Shown here one piece after another: positions 37,714-46,326 of a stretch of DNA of 64,000 nt. Position 1 is the first letter of the stretch, and every line of letters starts with the position of its first letter. A model generated the notes under the pieces. The model was not told the origin of the DNA. It saw nothing but the letters and a program-made list of their open reading frames with translations, and ran no database searches. Both the position numbers and the translations under genes were made by a program. Source of the stretch: Chloroflexota bacterium (lineage in GTDB: Bacteria > Chloroflexota > Ktedonobacteria > Ktedonobacterales > JADMIN01); the NCBI GenBank assembly GCA_021323855.1, contig JAJPKE010000029.1:44441-108440 (forward strand), given 5' to 3'.

Positions 37714-38338
37714 TGCGCCCGCGTTGTATCTGAATTGCGCCCATCGCTTCCAGCTCTTTAAGCGCGCGCCCGACCACCTCACGCGCTGTGCCGGCCATCG
37801 CCGCCATCTCCTGCTGGGTCAGGCGATGCGCTGGCTGCGCTGCTGCCTTTTGCTCTTCCTGTTCGAGCAGCATCTTTGCCACACGCGCCGTCACATGGCG
37901 GAACGAGAGGTCTTCGACCAGCGATACCAGATGTCGCAGCGCGGCTGCCAGCGTCTTCACGGTCGCTGCCGCAACGGCTGGCCGCTCGACGATCAGGCGA
38001 CGGAAAGCTGCCTCGCCGATTCCATAGACAACACTCGCCTCCATCGCCGCCGCGCTAGCGGGATTGGCGCCGCCATCCAGTGCCGGCACATCATTGAAGG
38101 TATGGCCGGCATCAATCAGGCGCAACACCTGCTCTTTGCCTTCCGGCGAGGTCTTGAAGATTTTGATTAGGCCCTCGCGCACGAAATAGAGCGAGCCGCC
38201 GCGTTCTCCTTCCAGCAGAATGATATCGCCACGCTCATAGCGCCGCTCAACCGTGACCCGCGCCACCTGACGTAGATCATCTTCGGCAAGTTCGGTAAAA
38301 AACGGAATCTGGCGCACGACCTCAAGCTCGATAGCCAT
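37673..38338 (-). CDS. Crp/Fnr family transcriptional regulator
   Basis: 221 residues from ATG 38338 (AAGGGAAGG upstream). The cyclic-nucleotide-type beta barrel (IPFFTELAEDDLRQVARV... GGSLYFVREGLIKIF) precedes a long dimer helix and a winged helix (LTQQEMAAMAGTAREVVGRALKELE). There are no cysteines, so it is not a 4Fe-4S FNR; the cAMP-contact residues are not conserved either. A haem or redox-sensing DNR/NnrR-type role would suit the NnrS-like neighbour, with which it shares its 3' end. A TGTGA-N6-TCGCA site lies upstream. Confidence 0.88.
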   Translation of the reverse strand: MAIELEVVRQIPFFTELAEDDLRQVARVTVERRYERGDIILLEGERGGSLYFVREGLIKIFKTSPEGKEQVLRLIDAGHTFNDVPALDGGANPASAAAMEASVVYGIGEAAFRRLIVERPAVAAATVKTLAAALRHLVSLVEDLSFRHVTARVAKMLLEQEEQKAAAQPAHRLTQQEMAAMAGTAREVVGRALKELEAMGAIQIQRGRITVLNRDRLRLLA

Positions 38339-38383
38339 CGCCTTCCCTTTCGATATACCGGCGCGCACGACGCCGCAGCGCCT

Positions 38384-38399
38384 TGTGACTTAAATCGCA
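38384..38399. promoter_or_regulatory. Crp/Fnr-type operator between regulator and cupin
   Basis: TGTGACTTAAATCGCA is an inverted repeat of the TGTGA-N6-TCACA type with one mismatch. It lies 45 bp before the regulator ATG and 75 bp before the cupin ATG, so it fits autoregulation and control of the cupin. Unlike the island arrays it is inverted, not direct. Confidence 0.55.
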
Positions 38400-38474
38400 G
38401 CCACATTTCCACAAGCAGGATACAGTACAACAGGTACAACAGCATAGTACAGACGATGTCTGGAAGGAGCAAGC

Positions 38475-38969
38475 ATGACGACTGAAGCAGATACACCATC
38501 CAGCCAGCAGCAACCACCAACGGTGGCTGATCGAGCAGAGCATATCACAGTCGCCGGTGATCTCGTGAAGTTCGATTTACGCCAGTTTGCGCAGATCAAG
38601 CCAGACGGTCCGAATGTGACCGTGCTTTCTGATACCGGCGCAGCGCGAACCGTCCTCTTCGCCTTTGCCGCTGGCCAACAACTCAAAGAACATCGCACCA
38701 GCAGCCAGATTCAGGTGTTGGTCTTGCGCGGGCGCATCACCTTCACCGCGAACGATGGTGCGGTGAAGGCGAAGGCGGGAACACTTCTCCAGCTGGAAGC
38801 GCAGACACCGCACGCCATCACTGCGGAAACCGCCGCCACTGTGCTGGTCATTATGACGCCCAGCCCGGTCTACCACTCGCTAAACCAGACGTTATTCCGC
38901 CAGCAGGTCCCGCTCGTCTCGCGTGTTCCACGCGCTGAAACCGGCGAGGCGGAGAACGCCGACCAATAA
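38475..38969 (+). CDS. Cupin domain protein
   Basis: 164 residues; GGAAGGAG precedes the ATG. A single double-stranded beta-helix domain: TVLFAFAAGQQLKEHRTSSQIQVLVLRGRITFT matches cupin motif 1 (the usual GxxxxHxH is reduced to EHRTSSQ with one His), and LLQLEAQTPHAITAETAATVLVIM matches motif 2. Metal ligands are thus partly missing. Divergent from the Crp/Fnr gene with the shared operator; possibly a small sensor or an anti-oxidant protein. Function cannot be fixed. Confidence 0.8.
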   Translation: MTTEADTPSSQQQPPTVADRAEHITVAGDLVKFDLRQFAQIKPDGPNVTVLSDTGAARTVLFAFAAGQQLKEHRTSSQIQVLVLRGRITFTANDGAVKAKAGTLLQLEAQTPHAITAETAATVLVIMTPSPVYHSLNQTLFRQQVPLVSRVPRAETGEAENADQ

Positions 38970-38997
38970 CAGCGGTCAATAACAGGGCGAACGCAAC

Positions 38998-39036
38998 AAA
39001 AAAACAGGAGACCATTCACACGAATGGTCTCCTGTT
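38998..39036 (-). terminator. Intrinsic terminator of tRNA-Arg
   Basis: On the minus strand a perfect 15 bp stem (arm AACAGGAGACCATTC, loop 4 nt) is followed by seven T residues. The stem starts at the last base of the tRNA CCA, so the tRNA end and the terminator overlap by one base. Confidence 0.9.
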
Positions 39037-39111
39037 GGCGTGCCCGAGAGGACTCGAACCTCCGATCTCTGGCTCCGCAGGCCAGCGCTCTATCCACTGA
39101 GCTACGGGCAC
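39036..39111 (-). tRNA. tRNA-Arg, anticodon GCG
   Basis: 76 nt with encoded CCA. Acceptor GTGCCCG/CGGGCAC, D-arm GCTCAGTGGATAGAGC with A20 (Arg identity), anticodon arm CTGGC-CTGCGGA-GCCAG, T-arm GGAGG-TTCGAGT-CCTCT. Anticodon 34-36 is GCG, decoding CGC and CGU. Most bacteria use ACG modified to inosine here, so the genomic G34 is unusual. Confidence 0.93.
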
Positions 39112-39442
39112 ATGTGTGTTGTAGTGCCATCCGGCGCGCAACACGACATGTATTGTATCGTTTGAGGTGGCGCTTGTCAAGCGGCGATGACGACCGATCC
39201 CCAACGAAGGATGTCTATCTTTGCATAAGCAAAGCAGTGAGAATGAACAGCAGGTGAAACCAACGAGTGCTCTTTGTCCGTCATGATGAGATAGAGGTAT
39301 GAGACATATGAGATGTATGAGATATAAAGTGGGCATATAATCTGCAACAGGTGGCAACGAACGACCTTATCAGGTTTATCAGGACATACCACGCATCGGC
39401 GGGCACGCACCCACACGACCGCCAGAAGACGAGAGGACCGCG
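39112..39442. other. Region between tRNA-Arg and AI-2E transporter
   Basis: 331 bp. Contains the tRNA promoter on the minus strand and, toward the transporter, three 9 bp-spaced TATGAGA units (39298-39322) followed by TATAAT at 39335-39340, a likely -10 for the plus-strand gene. Confidence 0.55.
39152..39180 (-). promoter_or_regulatory. Consensus sigmaA promoter of tRNA-Arg
   Basis: On the minus strand TTGACA (39180-39175), 17 bp spacer, TACAAT (39157-39152). Start near 39145, about 34 nt before the mature tRNA. It shows what a standard housekeeping promoter looks like in this genome. Confidence 0.85.
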
Positions 39443-40735
39443 ATGAACAATCCATTCGAGACGCCACCAACAACCACCAGTAACGGTGGCGTTGACCTGG
39501 AATCCCGGCAGCGTTGGGCGCACCGGCGCGACATCGCCATCGCAACCCTCGGCGGGCTGGCGATTCTGGCGTTGGTCGTGTGGGTGGGAGCACAGGTGAT
39601 ACATGCCCTGCTCATTCTCCTGCTGGCGGCGCTGATTGCCTATGCGCTGACGCCTGCGGTGAAGTTTCTGGCGCGCTTCATTCCGCGCGGGCTGGCGGTG
39701 CTGGTCGTATATCTGGCATTCGTCTGTGTCATCGGCGCCATCGGCTATCTGATCGTCAGCACCACGGCGCAGCAGATCGTGGCGTTTTCCGGTCAGGTTG
39801 TCATCTGGCTCACCCCTGGCTCCAACGGCCAACCAGCGCCAGTGATTATGAAGCTGGAACAACTTGGCGTCACCCAGAGCCAGATTCAGTCGGTCGGCGA
39901 TCAACTACTCTCGCAATCCAAAGATCTTGCCAATAGCGCCGTGCCGGTGCTGGAAGGGATTTTCGGCCTCGTCGTTGATGCCATTCTGGTGACGGTGTTG
40001 AGCATTTATCTGCTGATGGATGGTCCACGAGTGGTTGCCTGGCTACGCACGAGCGCACCACTGCGGCAGCGGCGGCGCGTATCATTCATGATGCTCACCA
40101 TCGAGCGTGTGGTTGGCGGCTACATTCGCGGCCAATTGATCCTTTCCACGCTCATCGGGACACTGGTTGGCGTCGGCATGGCCATTTTCCAGGTGCCATA
40201 TGCCGTGCTGCTGGGCGTACTGGCTTTCATTCTCGAGTTCATTCCCGTTATCGGCGTCTTCATCTCCGGGGCGCTCTGCATATTGCTGGCGCTGACAACG
40301 CATGGATTGATTCTCGCACTGATTGTGCTGGGCTATTTCGTCTTCGTCCATATCATCGAGGGCGATATCGTCGGTCCTCGGGTGCTGGGTCGCGCGGTAG
40401 GCGTCCATCCTGCTGTTTCGATTTTCGCGTTGATTGCGGGTGGCGAACTCTTTGGCATCTGGGGCGCGCTCTTCGCATCGCCGCTGGCGGGACTCATTCA
40501 GGCGGTGCTGGCGGAGGTCTGGCGTGAATGGCGCGAGGCGCACAGCGAAATGTATAGCAAAGATGCCATTATTGCGACGGTGCCCGTAACGACGGCGGAG
40601 GCGGCGACCATCATACGAAAGGCAACGGCTCCGGAGCTGCCAGAGGACGAGGAGGACGAAGAGAGCGCGAGCGGCATGAGCGACAAGAAAGACAAGCAAG
40701 ACAGGGAACGCAGTACGACGAGCAAGAGCGATTGA
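39443..40735 (+). CDS. AI-2E family (PerM/UPF0118) transporter
   Basis: 430 residues. Helices 1-3 in residues 30-110, a soluble loop, then five helices to about 365, ordered as in the family; the conserved region EFIPVIGVFISG and HIIEGDIVGPRVLGRAVGVHP is present. GAGGACCGCG precedes the ATG. Family members export AI-2, Na+/H+ or other small solutes; substrate is unknown. The last 60 residues are a charged tail (EDEEDEES, DKKDKQDRE). Monocistronic, converging on a small zinc-binding protein 37 bp away. Confidence 0.9.
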   Translation: MNNPFETPPTTTSNGGVDLESRQRWAHRRDIAIATLGGLAILALVVWVGAQVIHALLILLLAALIAYALTPAVKFLARFIPRGLAVLVVYLAFVCVIGAIGYLIVSTTAQQIVAFSGQVVIWLTPGSNGQPAPVIMKLEQLGVTQSQIQSVGDQLLSQSKDLANSAVPVLEGIFGLVVDAILVTVLSIYLLMDGPRVVAWLRTSAPLRQRRRVSFMMLTIERVVGGYIRGQLILSTLIGTLVGVGMAIFQVPYAVLLGVLAFILEFIPVIGVFISGALCILLALTTHGLILALIVLGYFVFVHIIEGDIVGPRVLGRAVGVHPAVSIFALIAGGELFGIWGALFASPLAGLIQAVLAEVWREWREAHSEMYSKDAIIATVPVTTAEAATIIRKATAPELPEDEEDEESASGMSDKKDKQDRERSTTSKSD

Positions 40736-40772
40736 TGCTCGGGCTACACCGCCCACCCGAATTGCGAGACCT

Positions 40773-41024
40773 TCACCAGCCGGGCCAGCAATCATTGCAA
40801 TACCAATACGGCTCAGCCTGCCGCAGTCCGCGCGTGGGCAAGTCGCGCTCTACGGCACGAACGTGGGAGTTGCAGAACGGGCGCTGGCAGCGCACGCAAC
40901 GCTGTAGCGCCAGCTTTGCGCACTCATCGGCGGCGCAGCCATACACTTCTTTTTGCAGACCACCGCCTGCTATGGAGCGAGACTGTTGTCTATCGCGGGC
41001 GGGTGGAAGAGGTAAGAAACGCAT
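40773..41024 (-). CDS. Small zinc-binding (Cys-rich) protein
   Basis: 83 residues from ATG 41024 with GGGAG upstream. The track joins it to 600 bp of shadow frame of the upstream membrane protein. YGCAADECAKLALQRCVRCQRPFCNSHV and YWYCNDCW supply seven Cys and a His spaced for one or two zinc sites. I do not recognise a named family. It lies 158 bp downstream of the membrane protein gene on the same strand. Product likely cytoplasmic; function unknown. Confidence 0.6.
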   Translation of the reverse strand: MRFLPLPPARDRQQSRSIAGGGLQKEVYGCAADECAKLALQRCVRCQRPFCNSHVRAVERDLPTRGLRQAEPYWYCNDCWPGW

Positions 41025-41182
41025 GCCGGCTCCCCTCTTAGCGCTGCTCGGCTCATGCCAATAGTTGGATATCACGCCACGATACAGAACGATGCATTGC
41101 ACTAGACATAGTATCATGCCGGGCCAGCGCCACCAGTCATGGATAGTACCTGCATCACAGAGAAAAGTATGCCCGTCAACGC

Positions 41183-42718
41183 TCAACGTTCCACGCGCGC
41201 TTCGTTGGCGCGCGTTGGCTGCCAGCGAATCAGCGCGTACCCCAGATAGATAGCCCAGGCGAGCAGCGGAACGAAGACGATATAGATGCTCGGTAGCTGC
41301 GGCAGATGGAAGAAATAGGTCGCCAGATTGGGTGGCGTTGCGCCGTTGCGCGACGGGACATATCCTGTTGCCATCACCGGCAGAATCAGGCTGGAGATGG
41401 GATACGTGAGGTACGTGTGATATTCGCGCACCCCAAGCGCTACATAGAAGAACGACATCGCCACGCCAAACACCAGCAACACGGCAAAGACGCTGCGCAG
41501 GACCACCGACCGGGCATCCACCACCCAGGCCAGCGCCAAACAGGCGAACGGCAGCATCGGCACCAGCAGGCGCGGCCCCGGCAAATTTTCGCCCGCCATC
41601 GGCAGGAAATACGAGGAGACGATCAGCGGGTAGATGATCGAGATGACCAGGCACAGCAGCAATTCAGCAGAAGGCCGTGCCGACGACCGCCACCAGCGCA
41701 CGAAACCAACGACGACGAACACCAGGAATGGTGATTCGACGAGCAGTCCGCGTGGCCAGAGCAATATCTGAACCAGGCCATCCAGGCTTGGCAGTGTCAC
41801 GCCAAAGAAGCCCTGATGCTGCCCCTGGCTGAATTTCCCCGCCACCGAATCGTAGCTGAGATGAAATGGATTACCGAAGGCGAACCAGTCGTACCAGCCG
41901 AGCAACAATGCGCTCGGTACCATCGCCAGCGCAAAAATAAGCAGCATGCGCACTCGACGCCCCGGAAACACCACCAGCAGGTACGCAACCAGCGCCAGCA
42001 TGATGACGCCGGTGGGATATTCCGTGATGACAGCGTAGCCAACCAGCAGGCCCGCCAGCGCAACCAGCCATTGCGCGTGCGCTGCGGTGCGGGCGCGATA
42101 GAGTAGATAGAAGCCGCAGAGCATCAGGCAGCCGCCCATTGCGTGGCTAAAGAACGAGACAGCAAAAGGGTATTCCAGCGTGCCCAGCGCAAAGGCCGTC
42201 GTCACAACGAACGGGACCGGCGTGCCTGCCAGCGAAGGACGCAGCCGCAGGATGAGGCGATAGAACACAATCGTCGCAATGATAGCGATGGGCACGACGG
42301 TGAACATATTCAGGAAGGCGATCTGAATCGTCGTTGCCGGTTGATGGTGAACGATCACTTCGAGGACATGCAAGAGGCCAAGAAAGGGAACCGCCAGCAA
42401 CGACAGACCCAGCGAGCGCGGTGAATAGTAGTGCCCGTGATAAAAACTCACGTCAATGGTGTTGGGGGTGATGATGGCGGTTCCGTGCGCCAGCGACCAG
42501 ACCATATCATAGCGGCTCAGGGTGTTGGTGCCGACGGGTTCGAGGAAAAACACATAGCACAGCACGAGCAGGCCGAAGAACATCCACTCGGTCCGCGATA
42601 TCTTCGACAGGCGGGCGATCAGTTTGGCTCTGCCCGAAGCCTGCGCAGGACGCTCCGCCTCCGCTCCTGCTATCTCCGGTGTCCCTGGTGTCTCCTGTGT
42701 TTCCTGAGACAACGCCAC
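41183..42718 (-). CDS. Polytopic membrane protein, GT-C/PMT-like
   Basis: 511 residues from GTG 42718, where AAAGGTGG sits 6 bp upstream; the track uses a TTG at 42793 without a site. After a 40-residue Glu/Pro-rich tail come about 11 helices. The first outer loop holds RYDMVWSLAHGTAI and HGHYYSPRSLGLSLLAVP, reminiscent of the acidic and aromatic first loop of dolichol/undecaprenol-phosphate sugar transferases. EYPTGVIMLALVAYLL and ENLPGPRLLVPMLPF follow. Lipid-linked glycosyl transfer is a plausible role but not proven. Confidence 0.7.
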   Translation of the reverse strand: MALSQETQETPGTPEIAGAEAERPAQASGRAKLIARLSKISRTEWMFFGLLVLCYVFFLEPVGTNTLSRYDMVWSLAHGTAIITPNTIDVSFYHGHYYSPRSLGLSLLAVPFLGLLHVLEVIVHHQPATTIQIAFLNMFTVVPIAIIATIVFYRLILRLRPSLAGTPVPFVVTTAFALGTLEYPFAVSFFSHAMGGCLMLCGFYLLYRARTAAHAQWLVALAGLLVGYAVITEYPTGVIMLALVAYLLVVFPGRRVRMLLIFALAMVPSALLLGWYDWFAFGNPFHLSYDSVAGKFSQGQHQGFFGVTLPSLDGLVQILLWPRGLLVESPFLVFVVVGFVRWWRSSARPSAELLLCLVISIIYPLIVSSYFLPMAGENLPGPRLLVPMLPFACLALAWVVDARSVVLRSVFAVLLVFGVAMSFFYVALGVREYHTYLTYPISSLILPVMATGYVPSRNGATPPNLATYFFHLPQLPSIYIVFVPLLAWAIYLGYALIRWQPTRANEARVER

Positions 42719-42904
42719 CCTGCACCACCTTTCACGCATGTCACATTTGCCACAGAGCGGCACCTGCTCTGCGTTCCCCATCCACGCATTCAATTGCCCA
42801 GTATAAGGACACGCAAGGCAACGGTCAACGAGACTACCCCATGATGCCTAGTCAATGCTACCTAGTTTTTGTAGCGCGGCGCCATGAACGGTCGCGTTAC
42901 CACT

Positions 42905-43783
42905 TCACGGCACGAACGACAATCCGGCGACAGGGGTGTGCGCCAGCAGCTTTTGCCCATTGCGCCACAGCACATTCTGTCGTGCCTCGTCGCTCCAACC
43001 CTCCAGCACCGCGAAATCCTTCAGCCAGCGTTCCGGCGGGATGAACGGGTAGTCTGAGCCGAAGAGAAACTTGGCGTTGAGCCGGCCCGCCGCCTCTTTC
43101 AACAGCGCAGGCGGAATATAGCGCGGCGACCAGCCGGAAAGATCATTGTAGACGTTGGGTTTGTGCTGAAGAATGGCAATCATCTCCTGCTCCCACGGCC
43201 AGGAAGGATGCGCGCCGATGATTGTCAACGTTGGGAAATCGGCAGCCAGGCTATCCAGATAAATCGGGCGGGTGTAGTCCAGCTTGATGCCGCCGCCACC
43301 GGCCATGCCAGCGCCGAGGCCATTGGTGCCGGTATGGAACAGCGCCGGAACGCCCAGCGAGGCGATCTTCTCGAAGAGCGGAGAGAACCGCTTGTCATTG
43401 GGATAAAATGCCTGGACACCCGGATGAAACTTAGCGCCGGAGAGTCCCAGGTCCTTTATCGCGCGCTCCATCTCGACAATCGCGCGGTCGCCTTTGTGGG
43501 GGTCCACGCTGGCAAAGCCGACAAACTGCTTGGGGTAGCGTCGCACAATCTCTGCCACAGTGTCATTACGCAGTGGTTTCTGGCCAGTTGCCGTTTCAGC
43601 GTCCCAGGCGAGCAATACGCCGACGATATCCTGCTGGGCATAGTAGTCGGCGATTTCCTCGATGTCGCGCAGCTTCACCTCCATACGGAAATACTGCTCT
43701 GTCGCAGCACGGAACTTGCCGATGGCAACATCCATAAACTCGGCGATTGGCAGATGAACGTGAAAGTCTATCGCGCGCGGCAT
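42905..43783 (-). CDS. Amidohydrolase family 2 (ACMSD-like) metal-dependent hydrolase
   Basis: 292 residues, ATG 43783 with ATAGGAGGG upstream. TIM-barrel metal site: IDFHVHLP at the N-terminus, ALFHTGTNG (His after strand 5), IGAHPSWPWEQE (His) and FGSDYPFIPPE (Asp). This subgroup includes decarboxylases such as ACMSD and gamma-resorcylate decarboxylase as well as hydrolases. No neighbour hints at a substrate. Monocistronic, divergent from murT. Confidence 0.87.
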   Translation of the reverse strand: MPRAIDFHVHLPIAEFMDVAIGKFRAATEQYFRMEVKLRDIEEIADYYAQQDIVGVLLAWDAETATGQKPLRNDTVAEIVRRYPKQFVGFASVDPHKGDRAIVEMERAIKDLGLSGAKFHPGVQAFYPNDKRFSPLFEKIASLGVPALFHTGTNGLGAGMAGGGGIKLDYTRPIYLDSLAADFPTLTIIGAHPSWPWEQEMIAILQHKPNVYNDLSGWSPRYIPPALLKEAAGRLNAKFLFGSDYPFIPPERWLKDFAVLEGWSDEARQNVLWRNGQKLLAHTPVAGLSFVP

Positions 43784-44045
43784 AGGGCGGCCCTCCTATT
43801 TGACTGCTACAGCGCCGTATCAGCGTCTCGATAGATAGTATGCCACAGGGAAAGGATAGAGGAACGCTGGCGCGAGGCGTGCGTATATTCCAGTAGTGAA
43901 TCTGTACAAGCCCGCCCTGGTGGTCATGGGGCATTGCCTGGCGAGCGCCATCCGTGATACACTCGCCCCAACTGGATCATCTAAGCCGTCTGGGCATGAT
44001 TGGTCTCATCAATCCAACAGCGTAGAATAAGAAGATACGGTACAC

Positions 44046-45521
44046 ATGGCAACTTCTCAGGAACCGCAAAAGACGGCAGCAAGCGGCATGACGACGCAAC
44101 CGCGCCGCCATACGCGACGCGGCGGACCAGGGGGAACGGCGCGGCTGGCGCTGGCGCTCTCCGCCGGCAAGCTGGCTGGCTCGACAGGGCGGCTGCTGCG
44201 TGTCGGCGGCGGCACCAGCTTCCCCGGCATCGTCGCGCGGCGCATTGATCCCGGCGTGCTGCGCAAAGTGGTTGGCGCCAGCCCGGCGCGCAAAATCGTC
44301 GTCTGTGGCAGCAATGGCAAAACCACCACCTGCCGCATGCTGACGGCGGTGGCGCGCTCTGCTGGCAAGCGCGTGACGCAGAACCGCACCGGCTCGAATC
44401 TGCTGCCGGGCGTTACAGCGGTGGCCGTCAATGGGGCCAGCCTCTTTGGGCGGCTAGACGCCGATGTGCTGGTCTTTGAGATTGACGAGGCGACGATTCG
44501 CCATGCCGTGCCAGAGATCGAGCCGGATGTGGTGATCGTCAACAACATCTTCCGCGACCAACTGGACCGCTATGGCGAACTCTATGCGGTGGCTGGTGCG
44601 CTGGAGCAGATGATAAACAGCCTGCCGCCGGAAGCTACCGTCATCCTGAATGGCGATGATCCGCTGGTGGCCAGCTTTGCGCCGGAGGCGAAGGCCAAAC
44701 GGCTCTACTTTGGCATGCGGACCGATGATGTGGGTACACAGGTGCCCGAACACGCCGCCGATACCATTCGCTGCGTGCGCTGCCAGCATGATCTGGTCTA
44801 TGCTAAAGCCTATATCTCGCATCTGGGCGCGTATCAATGCCCCAACTGCGGCTACGCGCGTCCGCCCCTCGACATCGCCGTGACCCACGCCCAACTCGAC
44901 CCGATTGGGCCGTCGCATATCGAATTGGAGACGCCCGCCGGACTGCTGGCCTTCGATCTGGCGCTGCCCGGGCTGCACAACGTCTATAACGCTGCCGCGA
45001 CGGTTGGCGGCGCGCTGGCGATGGGACTTGATCCGACGGCGATACCCGACGCGATGGCGACGCTGCGGCCAGCCTTTGGGCGGCTCGAAACCATTCAGGC
45101 GGGCGACAAGCACATCGTGCTGGCCTTCGTCAAAAATCCGATCTCCTACAATACGACGCTGCGCACGATTCTCCAGCGTCCCGGCAGAAAGCATGTGCTC
45201 TCGGCGCATAGCAACGCGCTGACCGACGGCGAAGATTTTGCCTGGCTCTGGGACATCGAACTGGAAGAACTGGCGCCACAACTGGCCTCGCTCGTCACCA
45301 GCGGCACCAAAGCTGAAGAGCTGGCGATGCGCTTCAAGTATGCTGGTGTGCCGGAAGAGATGATCCAGGTCGTGCCGGAGCGACAGGCGGCGCTGGATAC
45401 GGCGCTGGCGCAGGTCGAGCCGGGTGGCACGCTCTACATTCTGTCCGGCTACACACCACTTCACGAATTACGCCGGGTGATGGTTCAACGCGGCTGGGTG
45501 CCGCCATTCTGGGAGGAATGA
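44046..45521 (+). CDS. murT: Lipid II isoglutaminyl synthase, Mur ligase subunit
   Basis: 491 residues. The Mur ligase ATP loop VVCGSNGKTTTCRML and VFEIDEATIRHAVPEIEPD are in the central domain. A four-Cys zinc ribbon (CVRC near residue 245, CPNC near 265) is diagnostic for MurT, and LPGLHNVYNAAATVGGALAMG ends the domain. MurT with GatD amidates D-Glu to D-iso-Gln in lipid II, at the cytoplasmic membrane. A 45-residue basic N-terminal extension is longer than in Staphylococcus. The gatD gene starts 7 bp after its stop. Confidence 0.95.
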   Translation: MATSQEPQKTAASGMTTQPRRHTRRGGPGGTARLALALSAGKLAGSTGRLLRVGGGTSFPGIVARRIDPGVLRKVVGASPARKIVVCGSNGKTTTCRMLTAVARSAGKRVTQNRTGSNLLPGVTAVAVNGASLFGRLDADVLVFEIDEATIRHAVPEIEPDVVIVNNIFRDQLDRYGELYAVAGALEQMINSLPPEATVILNGDDPLVASFAPEAKAKRLYFGMRTDDVGTQVPEHAADTIRCVRCQHDLVYAKAYISHLGAYQCPNCGYARPPLDIAVTHAQLDPIGPSHIELETPAGLLAFDLALPGLHNVYNAAATVGGALAMGLDPTAIPDAMATLRPAFGRLETIQAGDKHIVLAFVKNPISYNTTLRTILQRPGRKHVLSAHSNALTDGEDFAWLWDIELEELAPQLASLVTSGTKAEELAMRFKYAGVPEEMIQVVPERQAALDTALAQVEPGGTLYILSGYTPLHELRRVMVQRGWVPPFWEE

Positions 45522-45528
45522 CAACGCA

Positions 45529-46317
45529 ATGGAGCCAATGACGCTACGCATCTGCCATCTCTATCCAACGCTGTTGAGCATCGCGGGCGACCGTGGCAAC
45601 TTGATGGCGATTCAGCGCCGCTGCGAATGGCGCGGCCTGCGCACCACCGTCACCGAAGTGGCAGTCGGTGATACTGCCGACTTCACAGAGTTCGACCTGA
45701 TTCTCTTCCACGGCGGCCAGGATAAAGAGATGGACGTGGCGGCGCGCGACCTGGAAGGCAAAGCCGCAAGCCTGCGCGATGCCGCTGAATCCGATGTGGT
45801 GATTCTGGCGGTCTGCGCTGGCTATCAACTGCTGGGCCACTATTATCAACCGTTCAAGGGGCCGCGCCTCGAAGGTGTCGGCGCGCTGGATATTCACACA
45901 GAGGGCGGCAATACGCGCTTCATGAATCATCTGGCGATGGAGTGTGACTTCCTGCCGGGCGGCCCAAAGCAGTTGGTTGGCTTCGAGAACCACAGCGGGC
46001 GCACTTACCTCGGCCCGAAGGCGCAGCCGCTCGGCAGAGTGGTCGCGGGCAGCGGCAACAATGGCCAGGATGGCGGCGAGGGCGCGCGCTATCGCCAGGT
46101 CTATGGCACATATCTGCACGGGCCAGTGCTGCCAAAGAATCCCTGGTTCACCGATTACCTGACCTGGCAGGGGCTACGCCATCGCTATGGCGAGGTTGCG
46201 CCGCTGGCGCCGCTGGCGGATGGTGCGGAAGAGCGCGCCCATGACGCCGCTTTCAAGATGGCGCTGCGCATGAAGGGCAAGATGACAGCAATGGAAGCAA
46301 CCGTCTGGGCGCGTTAG
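45529..46317 (+). CDS. gatD: Lipid II isoglutaminyl synthase, glutamine amidotransferase subunit
   Basis: 262 residues. Class I CobB/CobQ-type amidotransferase: LFHGGQDKEMDVAARDL, nucleophile Cys in ILAVCAGYQLLGHYYQ and catalytic His in YGTYLHGPVLPKNPW. It releases ammonia from glutamine for MurT. ATG 45529 has GGAGG about 12 bp upstream; ATG 45538 is possible. It ends 9 bp before the stop of the opposing WD40-like gene. Together with the NagZ-MurQ operon this shows an organism with an elaborate peptidoglycan economy. Confidence 0.95.
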   Translation: MEPMTLRICHLYPTLLSIAGDRGNLMAIQRRCEWRGLRTTVTEVAVGDTADFTEFDLILFHGGQDKEMDVAARDLEGKAASLRDAAESDVVILAVCAGYQLLGHYYQPFKGPRLEGVGALDIHTEGGNTRFMNHLAMECDFLPGGPKQLVGFENHSGRTYLGPKAQPLGRVVAGSGNNGQDGGEGARYRQVYGTYLHGPVLPKNPWFTDYLTWQGLRHRYGEVAPLAPLADGAEERAHDAAFKMALRMKGKMTAMEATVWAR

Positions 46318-46326
46318 TGCGGAGAG

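Noticed and set aside
40773-41654. 293-aa version of the small zinc protein
   Set aside because: Its first 210 residues are a shadow of the membrane protein gene; a ribosome site supports ATG 41024.
44454-45464. 336-aa minus-strand ORF opposite murT
   Set aside because: Shadow frame; murT has full motifs on the plus strand.
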